7,895 bases of DNA, taken from positions 1-7,895 of the forward strand of contig JAJWXI010000080.1 of the NCBI GenBank assembly GCA_021641225.1, read 5' to 3'. The translations under genes were made by a program, and so were the position numbers. The notes under the pieces are model-generated. The model did no database searches. It saw only the letters and a list, made by a program, of their open reading frames with translations, and had not been told where the DNA came from. This document shows, piece by piece, positions 1 through 5,706 of the stretch (positions are counted from its first letter, which is position 1; every line of letters starts with the position of its first letter). Origin of the DNA: Collinsella aerofaciens. Lineage in GTDB: Bacteria; Actinomycetota; Coriobacteriia; Coriobacteriales; Coriobacteriaceae.

Positions 1-3
1 TCC

Positions 4-49
4 GGAAACCGTGTCCCAGAATTCACGTTCGGAGTGGGATGCAGTTTCC
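4..49. repeat. Single copy of the 46-base palindromic repeat, downstream of the surface-protein gene
   Basis: The left arm GGAAACCGTGTCCCA (4-18), a 16-base loop (19-34) and the right arm TGGGATGCAGTTTCC (35-49) give the same 15/16/15 design as the copies at 4350-4797. The arms pair at GGAAA/TTTCC and TCCCA/TGGGA. The next copy would start at 66 on a 62-base period, but the sequence there passes into the terminator, so this is the right-hand end of whatever array exists to the left. Whether more copies lie left of the window cannot be seen. Confidence 0.8.
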
Positions 50-73
50 GCTTGCGGAGTCTCCACTCAGCAG

Positions 74-111
74 AAAACCCGGGTGGCCTGTTTTTTGGCT
101 ACCCGGGTTTT
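74..111 (-). terminator. Rho-independent terminator of the surface-protein gene
   Basis: A 15-bp stem (74-88 with 97-111), AAAACCCGGGTGGCC against GGCTACCCGGGTTTT, has one imperfect pair and an 8-base loop. It lies 26 bases past the TAA stop of the minus-strand gene ending at 138. On the minus strand the stem ends in TTTT followed by CTG. On the plus strand it ends in TTTTGCTTT, so it could stop transcription from both sides. It also separates the gene from the palindromic repeat at 4-49. Confidence 0.85.
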
Positions 112-137
112 GCTTTGTCGATATGTTTGACTGATGG

Positions 138-3100
138 TTAGTGGGTCTTGCGGCGTTTAACCAGCATGACGAGGGCTATTGCCACCAGGATGATACCCGC
201 TGCTGCTGCGGTGGCGACTAGGGCGAATGTTTGGTCGCCGGTGTTTGCGAGGTTCTTCGCTGTGGTCGTAGTCTTGACCTTGGTGTCGGTCTTAGCTCCG
301 TTGTCGGACTTGGGCTTGTCCGGGTTCGTCGGGGTCTCAGGAGTCTCGGGGTCCTTTGAGCCTTCGGAATCGGTTGGGCCGGCGGTGTTTACCAGCGTAT
401 GGTCCAGGAACTTCTTGGCGCCCGCACTTGCCTGTGAGAACAGGCGGCGCGTGCGGATCGGGGTGGCGTTCACCGTTGTGGGCGCCGTCTCCTCGGCCTC
501 GATATTCACGAGCGTCGTGCCGGTGTCGAGGCCCACGTCGTTGTATCCCACGTGGCAGTAATACTGTGCACCGTCATCGTCTGCGGTCAGGTCAATCTCG
601 AGCTTTGAGGCCGTTCCAGCCGCGAGGTTGCCATCGGCACCCACGAGCTTAAACTCTGTCTCGCCACGGCCCTTGCGGTACCAGATGTATGTCGGTGCCA
701 GCTCCGTCTCGTCACCGTCGGCACCGAGTTGCTTCACATGGCCAATCGCCGAGAGCGTCAGATGGCTTCCCGCTGCGCGCTCGATCGAGGAATCGTATTC
801 GATGCTCGACCCCTCCTCGACATCCGCCGCAGGTCCGCTCACGGTCATCGTCATGCCATCGGGCATGGTCTTGACCGTGATGATCGCCGAGCGAATACCT
901 GTTTCGGTCGTGGATCCATTCTTAACGGCGGCAATCGCGAATCGATACTCCGTGTTGGGCTGCAGCCCGTCCCAGACAAGCGACGTCTGCGTGTTGTCGG
1001 CGATCTTCCAGCTGTTCACAACCGCGTCCGCCGCATTGCTCTGCAGCATGCCCACGCCGTAGCTAAAGCCGCTCTTGTTTGCGAGTACATCGTCCCAGCT
1101 AAACGTAACGCTGGTCGAATCGACGGCGTTTGCCGTAAAGCCCGTCACGGCCGGCGCTTCGGGCATCTCGACATCCTTAACGTCATAGCCCACGATCCAG
1201 AACTGATCGGTGTCCTTGGTGCCGAGCCTGTCGCCCGAGCTGGCCTCGAACTTGTCGACATCTACCGCGTTGACGCCCAGGCGCCACGCAAAGCCGTACT
1301 TGCCCTGCGCAGCTTCGGGCAGGTTGTCGACGGTGCCGCCGTATTCGGTCGATTCACTCGAGGAGTTACCCGTAGTAAAGCCGGCGTTGGCACCAAAGCA
1401 CAGGCCGCCAAACAACTCGTGCTTTGCGAGCTTCGCGCCCATGACAACGCTGCCGTTCAGCGTAAAGCCGTACTCAAACTCCTGTTCCTCGCCGTCCTCG
1501 ACTTCGATGGTCTGCTCAATGCTCGCCCCCGACTGCGCGACAGCACCGTTAAACCCATCGTGCGTGTAGGCGCGCGTCACGCCAGGCTTGCCCAGACCAA
1601 AGGAATCTTGCACGGGAGTCGTGCCATTGAGCGCCGTGTAATAGCTGTCGGGTTCTCCCGACCGGTTGGTCAAAAAGAAGCTGAGCGGCGTCATATTGTG
1701 CTGTTTGGCAATGCGGTCATAGGCATCGACATTAACGACCGAGGTCTGCGCGCCAAGCGACACGGGCGCCGCCATCACGCCCTTGCCACCAGTTTCCTCA
1801 TTTTCGATCTCATACTCGTAATAGACCATCGGAATCGTGTAGAGCACGGCCTTGTCACCCTCGCCGGCATGCGACTCATAGCTTACGCTGGCGCTCACTG
1901 TACGCTCGCTCCGGTAGTCATAGCATCCCTCGGCGGCAAAATCGACTGAAGCATTAATCGCGACCAGGGGCGGACCGGTCTGCACCTCGACGGCAACGCC
2001 CAACTCGGCGCCAATGGTATAACCCTGGGATGTCCCCGTGCTCTTTCCCTCGCCGTATGACGTGCCGCCCAACACCAGATAGCCGTATGCCTGCTCCAGA
2101 TCCTCAACATAGGGAGCATCCTGCAGCACAGCGAGCACGCGCGGGTTGGTATAGACCTTGTAGCGGTCCTTGTACGTGATCTTGACGCTGTCGTTGTCGA
2201 CATCGGGCAGCGCGAGCGAGATAAATGTGCCGTAGGTAGTGCCGCGACGGTTGCTCTCGCTAATCACCTGCTCCTCGCCGCGGCGCACCCTTCCGTTCTC
2301 GTCGAGCGAAAGATGCGAGGCGGTCATCCAATAGTAGTCATCGTTCTTGCGCAGGTCCTCGTCGCGGTGCTTGCCCACCACGGCGATAAAGCTCTCGTTA
2401 TAGCGGTCCGAACCCGAGACGCTGCCCGCCTTAACGTCGCTGATCCACACCTGCTCGATACCCTTGTGGTCATGCTTGTTGCTACTGTTGTATTGCTGAC
2501 CGCTCATGCTCATGGTTCCGACCATGGACCCCAAGCCCTGGGCCCCGCTCTGCGCCGTATTGCAGGCAAAGTCGCGGAACACATCGCCGCCCACGAGCAC
2601 CTCGTCGACCGCCGGCTGCTCGGACAGGCCGTCAAGGTTGGCAGTGGCAAGGGCAATAGGCGCCAAGGTGCACGGATAGCGCTTATCCTGAGCGCTATCC
2701 TTCCATGCGCTGCTGGGCACATGCATCAGTCCATAGGAGGCGAGGAGCCCGTCTCTATATTCCTTGCAATCGGAAAGTTTGAACTCGCCAGACTCCGAGT
2801 CAAAATACGCGTAGCGGTACAGCGCGCCGTACAGCCCCTTGCTGCCGTCAGAGGCGCCGTAATCAAAAGCGCTGCGTTGCCAGTCATAGCCCGCAAGAAT
2901 AAGGCCCGTGACGGTTTCACCCGTCTTCTTTCCTTCTTCATCGTAGGCGGCAAACGTGCCGAACGTCGCATTCGCAGCGACCATGGTCTTGCCGTTCGCG
3001 GAGAGGGAGATTGCGCCCGCGTCGCCCAGAGCATCGACATGGACGAGCGCACCCTTGGATGCATCCCACGAAAACAGCTCGCAATGCGTCGACTTATCAA

Positions 3101-4226
3101 TATTCTTCTTGCCGTAGGGTGCCGAGACCACGATGGCGAGGTCATCGCAAAAATCGCGATCGAGGTCGCCGGCCGCTAGCGAAACGACAGGAGCTGACTG
3201 AAGCTGCGTCCAGGAGTCGTTCCCGCCCTTGTTGTGCGTGGTGTAGTCCGCGGCGTTACCGGCATCGATCTTGACGACGCTTTGCTTCCAGTTGCCGCCC
3301 TCCAAGTCATACATGTCGACTACAGCCTTGCGCACGCCGTTCTCGTCGACATAGCAGCCCGCGTAGACAAAAAGCTCGTCGACGCCGTCGCCATCGACAT
3401 CGCCCGCCTCGACATCAAAGACGGCGTCGTGCTCTTGCAGGTAACCGGCATCCAGGTACTTAAAACGGCCTTCGTACATCATATTAGTGTTGACCGTCAC
3501 CGGCAGGTGTGTGTCGAGAGTGCGCGTACGCCCGTTGCTAAACGAGTAGAGGACCAGCTCAACCTTTCCGGCGTATGACTTGCCGTCAATCGTCGTGGAG
3601 GAACTGTCGCCGTAGGCACGGAGCTCGGCAACGCGGCTCTTTTTGCCCGTGCTGGCGTCGCTGCAGAACTCAACACTCGTGGCGTGAATGCCCGAGAAAC
3701 CGTTGTTGTCGTTGGCGAGTACTGTTGAGGACTCATTGTTGCTTAGGTACGACCAGGTGCCGCCACCGTAGTCGCTATGCTTGTAGAGATCGCTGTTCGT
3801 ATCGAAGTTGTTGACGTTTTGCCAGAACTTTGCGGCGCCCCACACACTTCCATAGCCATCGGTGAGTTTGCTGCTGCCGCCAATGTCACCGCGCTCGACG
3901 TTCTCGAGCTTGTCGCGCAGAGTGTAGCGATTGCCATGGCTACCGTTAGCTGCCATATAGACCTCGCTGCGCGTGGCAAACGTCGTGGGGGTATCAGTGG
4001 AATAGGGGCCAACGGTATCGGCCGGAATGTCCTCGCTCGTGCCCAGAGCCAGGGCTTGATAATCCTGCTCGGTCATATCGGTGATTGCGGGCGCGTCTGC
4101 CGCCTGGGCAACCTGGGGCGTGGCCGTGAAGCAGGCGACGCTCGTGGCGATCAACGCAGCAAGCGCCGCCGTCCCAACAAGAGGGATTTTCGACAGCCTA
4201 CGGATACGGGGGTGTGGAACGTACAT
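138..4226 (-). CDS. Large LAXTG cell-wall-anchored surface protein with FG-GAP-like, Fn3-like and Ig-like domains
   Basis: The predicted precursor is 1362 residues, exported and covalently attached to the wall; its ligand or substrate is unknown. Numbering is from the ATG at 4224-4226. I prefer this over the in-frame ATG at 4260-4262 because GCGAGG (4233-4238) lies 6 bases upstream, whereas the outer ATG lacks a Shine-Dalgarno sequence and sits inside a repeated motif. The signal peptide has basic residues 7-13, a hydrophobic core at about 14-33, and likely cleavage after AQA at residue 42. FG-GAP/VCBS-like repeats span about 270-690. The clearest calcium loops are DVDGDGVDE (276-284) and DLDRDFCDD (354-362), with weaker ones near 530 and 675. 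Residues about 700-1020 are beta-rich and unrecognised. A fibronectin III-like domain (about 1022-1122) and an Ig-like domain (about 1125-1242; W1182, YYC 1222-1224) follow; the usual first Ig cysteine is Ala. A Pro/Thr/Lys stalk leads to LANTG (1326-1330), a membrane helix (about 1334-1356) and the tail KRRKTH. LAXTG is the motif typical of class E sortases. Surface anchoring is secure; adhesin-like function is inference. Confidence 0.93.
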   Translation of the reverse strand: MYVPHPRIRRLSKIPLVGTAALAALIATSVACFTATPQVAQAADAPAITDMTEQDYQALALGTSEDIPADTVGPYSTDTPTTFATRSEVYMAANGSHGNRYTLRDKLENVERGDIGGSSKLTDGYGSVWGAAKFWQNVNNFDTNSDLYKHSDYGGGTWSYLSNNESSTVLANDNNGFSGIHATSVEFCSDASTGKKSRVAELRAYGDSSSTTIDGKSYAGKVELVLYSFSNGRTRTLDTHLPVTVNTNMMYEGRFKYLDAGYLQEHDAVFDVEAGDVDGDGVDELFVYAGCYVDENGVRKAVVDMYDLEGGNWKQSVVKIDAGNAADYTTHNKGGNDSWTQLQSAPVVSLAAGDLDRDFCDDLAIVVSAPYGKKNIDKSTHCELFSWDASKGALVHVDALGDAGAISLSANGKTMVAANATFGTFAAYDEEGKKTGETVTGLILAGYDWQRSAFDYGASDGSKGLYGALYRYAYFDSESGEFKLSDCKEYRDGLLASYGLMHVPSSAWKDSAQDKRYPCTLAPIALATANLDGLSEQPAVDEVLVGGDVFRDFACNTAQSGAQGLGSMVGTMSMSGQQYNSSNKHDHKGIEQVWISDVKAGSVSGSDRYNESFIAVVGKHRDEDLRKNDDYYWMTASHLSLDENGRVRRGEEQVISESNRRGTTYGTFISLALPDVDNDSVKITYKDRYKVYTNPRVLAVLQDAPYVEDLEQAYGYLVLGGTSYGEGKSTGTSQGYTIGAELGVAVEVQTGPPLVAINASVDFAAEGCYDYRSERTVSASVSYESHAGEGDKAVLYTIPMVYYEYEIENEETGGKGVMAAPVSLGAQTSVVNVDAYDRIAKQHNMTPLSFFLTNRSGEPDSYYTALNGTTPVQDSFGLGKPGVTRAYTHDGFNGAVAQSGASIEQTIEVEDGEEQEFEYGFTLNGSVVMGAKLAKHELFGGLCFGANAGFTTGNSSSESTEYGGTVDNLPEAAQGKYGFAWRLGVNAVDVDKFEASSGDRLGTKDTDQFWIVGYDVKDVEMPEAPAVTGFTANAVDSTSVTFSWDDVLANKSGFSYGVGMLQSNAADAVVNSWKIADNTQTSLVWDGLQPNTEYRFAIAAVKNGSTTETGIRSAIITVKTMPDGMTMTVSGPAADVEEGSSIEYDSSIERAAGSHLTLSAIGHVKQLGADGDETELAPTYIWYRKGRGETEFKLVGADGNLAAGTASKLEIDLTADDDGAQYYCHVGYNDVGLDTGTTLVNIEAEETAPTTVNATPIRTRRLFSQASAGAKKFLDHTLVNTAGPTDSEGSKDPETPETPTNPDKPKSDNGAKTDTKVKTTTTAKNLANTGDQTFALVATAAAAGIILVAIALVMLVKRRKTH

Positions 4227-4232
4227 GAGGGA

Positions 4233-4238
4233 CCTCGC
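4233..4238 (-). promoter_or_regulatory. Ribosome binding site that decides the start of the surface-protein gene
   Basis: On the minus strand GCGAGG stands 6 bases before the ATG at 4224-4226. Nothing comparable precedes the upstream in-frame ATG at 4260-4262, where the sequence is ATTTGCAAAA. Starting at 4226 also gives a compact signal peptide with its basic residues close to the N terminus. Confidence 0.6.
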
Positions 4239-4257
4239 TTTATTCGAATGGAGTGGA

Positions 4258-4332
4258 CTCATTTTTGCAAATGATACGTCCGATGCCCGATATCACGTGT
4301 CTCATTTTCGCCAACGGCGTGTCTCATTTTTG
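4258..4332 (-). promoter_or_regulatory. Three copies of a CRAAAATGAG motif upstream of the surface-protein gene
   Basis: On the minus strand CAAAAATGAG (4258-4267), CGAAAATGAG (4301-4310) and CAAAAATGAG (4323-4332) occur in the same orientation, 43 and 22 bases apart, or about four and two helical turns. The two upstream copies share a longer core, AAAATGAGACACG. The outermost copy is also part of the inverted repeat TCTCA-TTTT-TGAGA (4322-4335). The set lies between the palindromic array and the gene, so it is a candidate regulator-binding region. Alternatively the two upstream copies may be decayed relatives of the array arms, since GTGTCTCATTTT resembles GTGTCCCACTTC. Confidence 0.35.
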
Positions 4333-4349
4333 AGAATCCGAGATGCCGC

Positions 4350-4797
4350 GGAAATCTTATCCCAGCTCAAAGGCCATTTCTGGGATGTATTTTCCGTCGA
4401 GTGCCTCATCGGGAAACTGCATCCCATTTCAAGCGTCGATTCTGGGACGCACTTTCCCCTTAGACCCTCAACCGGAAACCGCATCCCACTTTGAGCGCAA
4501 ATTCCGGGATGCATTTTCCGCTTGAGCCTCATCGGGAAACGGCGTCCCACTTTGAGGGCTGATTGTGGGATGCATTTTCCGGTTTTGCTCTCATTGGGAA
4601 AATGCATCCCGTTTCTTGACCGAATAATGGGACGCAATTTCCCGTTGAAGCGCCTTTGGGAAAGTGTGTCCCACTTCGACCGCCCAGAGTGGGATGCACT
4701 TTCCGCAAAGCACCTCAACGGGAAACTACGTCCCATTCCAAAGGCAAATTCCGGGACGCATTTTTCGAAAGCCTGCCCATCCGGAAAGCCCGTCCCA
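4350..4797. repeat. Array of eight palindromic repeats with a 62-bp period
   Basis: The left arms (GGAAA-N5-RTCCCA/G) start at 4350, 4412, 4474, 4535, 4597, 4659, 4721 and 4783, so the steps are 62, 62, 61, 62, 62, 62 and 62. In the first seven units an inverted right arm (YGGGAYGCANTTTCC or close) follows after exactly 16 bases, giving units of 46 bases. Units are separated by 16 bases, or 15 in one case. The eighth unit (4783-4797) keeps only its left arm; the sequence after it is degenerate (compare CGGGCACGGAACC at 4811-4823). Intervals differ from unit to unit but keep weak preferences, such as CTTTGAG after the left arm and CCTCA between units. Each unit could form a hairpin in RNA or a cruciform in DNA. 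The array lies upstream of the surface-protein gene. Its function is unknown. Confidence 0.85.
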
Positions 4798-4852
4798 CTT
4801 TGGACGCATCCGGGCACGGAACCATCGACCTATCAGGCCTCCCATCAATAAA

Positions 4853-4989
4853 GAGGCGTCCTCCCGGACGGCGGGGCACGAAGTTCATCGCGAGTTCCGC
4901 ACGCAAAGAAGGCCACTTAATGTGGCCTTCGTCTTGCGCAGGACTGTAGAGCAGGGAACTTCGTGCCCCGACGCCCGGGAGGACGTTTC
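4853..4989. repeat. Long nested inverted repeat (possible MITE or structured RNA)
   Basis: The outer arms 4857-4886 and 4956-4985 are 30 bases each and match at 28 positions as inverted repeats. In RNA the stem can extend to 4853/4989 through two G-U and two normal pairs. One of the two differences becomes a G-U wobble if the minus strand is transcribed, which mildly favours a minus-strand RNA downstream of the flavodoxin gene. The 69 bases between the arms contain a second hairpin (4902-4938). No open frame here looks coding and I see no clear target-site duplication. A non-autonomous miniature element, an extended terminator or a structured small RNA would all fit. Confidence 0.75.
4902..4938 (-). 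terminator. Inner hairpin, likely terminator for the flavodoxin gene
   Basis: AAGGCCAC (4909-4916) pairs perfectly with GTGGCCTT (4922-4929) around a 5-base loop. Outer CGCAA/TTGCG pairs extend the stem past a two-base bulge. Read on the minus strand the stem ends in GGCCTTCTTTG, a short T-rich tail as expected of an intrinsic terminator, about 90 bases past the TAG at 5028-5030. It is nested in the larger inverted repeat 4853-4989. The tail is weak, so a purely structural role is possible. Confidence 0.55.
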
Positions 4990-5027
4990 ATTTAGAAAGA
5001 TGGACCGACCGCCGTCAGCGATGGGAG

Positions 5028-5579
5028 CTACTCCCCCAGCACGGCCTTTTTGGCGGCTGCAGCCATGTTGTCCAGATCTTCCTTGGTGGGGTGATCCTTT
5101 GCGGCGACCCAGTTATCGAGCAGCATCTTAAAGCGGACATTGTCGGGATCTTGCTCGAGCATTGCCTCGTAGCGCTGCTTGACCGCGGGGCCCATCTTGC
5201 CCTGGCACATCGCCCAACCCGCAAGCTCGGCATCCTCAGCCAAATTGGAGGTCACACGATCGATAATCTGCTGATAATAGCTCTGGTCGGCGCCAAAGCC
5301 GCAGGTGCCAAACAGGAACACGCGCTTGCCGTGCAAGGCGGAGAGCAACGCCGCGACAGAAGGTGTGCATGCGCCCTTGTCGCACCAAAAACCGACGAGC
5401 ACCGTGTCGGCCGCGCAGGCGCCCTGCGCCTCGAGCGCAACCTGATCTGCATCCGCATCGTCGCTCAACGCCGCGGCATGGACAAACTCAACGCCCGCAG
5501 CCTGCAGAGCGCGCTTGATCGCACCCGAAACCATCCTGGTATTACCGCTCTTGCTGTTAACCACCAAAGAGCACGTCAT
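5028..5579 (-). CDS. Flavodoxin-family protein
   Basis: This is a cytosolic protein of 183 residues with a flavodoxin-like fold, expected to bind FMN and pass electrons or act as a small NAD(P)H-linked oxidoreductase; the partner is unknown. The first strand and phosphate loop are SLVVNSKSGNT (residues 4-14), where SKSGNT is a variant of the (S/T)xTGNT FMN loop. VLVGFWCDKG (about 60-69) and VFLFGTCGFG (about 87-96) are the second and third flavin-side loops of the fold. A helical, charged C-terminal part carries CQGKMGP and HPTKEDL. The overall pattern resembles the flavodoxin-like family that includes BilS-type proteins found beside bilirubin reductase, but no such reductase is in this window, so I assign no symbol. 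The start is uncertain: ATG at 5577-5579 has GAGG 10 bases upstream, while an in-frame GTG at 5583-5585 has it 4 bases upstream and would add two residues. It has its own promoter candidate and a downstream terminator, so it is probably monocistronic. Confidence 0.88.
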   Translation of the reverse strand: MTCSLVVNSKSGNTRMVSGAIKRALQAAGVEFVHAAALSDDADADQVALEAQGACAADTVLVGFWCDKGACTPSVAALLSALHGKRVFLFGTCGFGADQSYYQQIIDRVTSNLAEDAELAGWAMCQGKMGPAVKQRYEAMLEQDPDNVRFKMLLDNWVAAKDHPTKEDLDNMAAAAKKAVLGE

Positions 5580-5638
5580 AGTCACGTTGCCTCGTTTCCC
5601 CCAAAACTAAAGCCGCTAATGCAATTTATTAGATGAAT

Positions 5639-5666
5639 ATCTTAGTACTAACGTGACAGATGTAAA
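5639..5666 (-). promoter_or_regulatory. Sigma-70-like promoter candidate for the flavodoxin gene
   Basis: On the minus strand TTTACA (5661-5666, five of six to TTGACA) and TAAGAT (5639-5644, four of six to TATAAT) are separated by 16 bases, about 60 bases before the start codon. The perfect 10-base palindrome TTAGTACTAA (5642-5651) overlaps the -10 side. The surrounding gap is AT-rich compared with the genes. Confidence 0.4.
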
Positions 5667-5678
5667 CCACCGTCTGTC
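5655..5678. promoter_or_regulatory. Inverted repeat around the -35 box, candidate operator
   Basis: GACAGA (5655-5660) and TCTGTC (5673-5678) form perfect 6-base inverted arms separated by 12 bases, and the proposed -35 hexamer (5661-5666) lies between them. As a hairpin it would have only a 6-bp stem and no T-run in either direction, so an operator is a better reading than a terminator for the ABC gene ending at 5707. Confidence 0.35.
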
Positions 5679-5706
5679 GATTGATTAATTTGCCCCACGG
5701 GCTTGC

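Noticed and set aside
729..1949. 406-codon open frame on the plus strand
   Set aside because: It lies entirely opposite the well-supported surface-protein gene, and its product looks like an antisense translation with no domain pattern. The other long plus-strand frames within 148-4274 and 5770-7254 are rejected for the same reason.
4271..4276. TATCAT as a -10 box for the surface-protein gene on the minus strand
   Set aside because: It matches five of six bases, but there is no acceptable -35 hexamer at 16-18 bases upstream, so I do not list it as a promoter.
4350..4797. CRISPR array (conserved repeats with constant-length variable intervals)
   Set aside because: The repeats alternate in orientation, are only 15 bases and vary among themselves, the intervals are 16 bases and weakly similar to one another, and no cas gene is in the window.
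4302..4817. 171-codon open frame on the minus strand across the repeat array, and overlapping open frames on the plus strand (4343-4949)
   Set aside because: The frames exist because the repeat arms lack stops on either strand. The 62-base period is not a multiple of three, so the repeats are read in different frames, and the peptides resemble no protein. There is no convincing ribosome binding site.
5692..5702. GCCC-N3-GGGC hairpin just after the ABC gene as a terminator
   Set aside because: The stem is only 4 bp and no T-run follows it on the minus strand.
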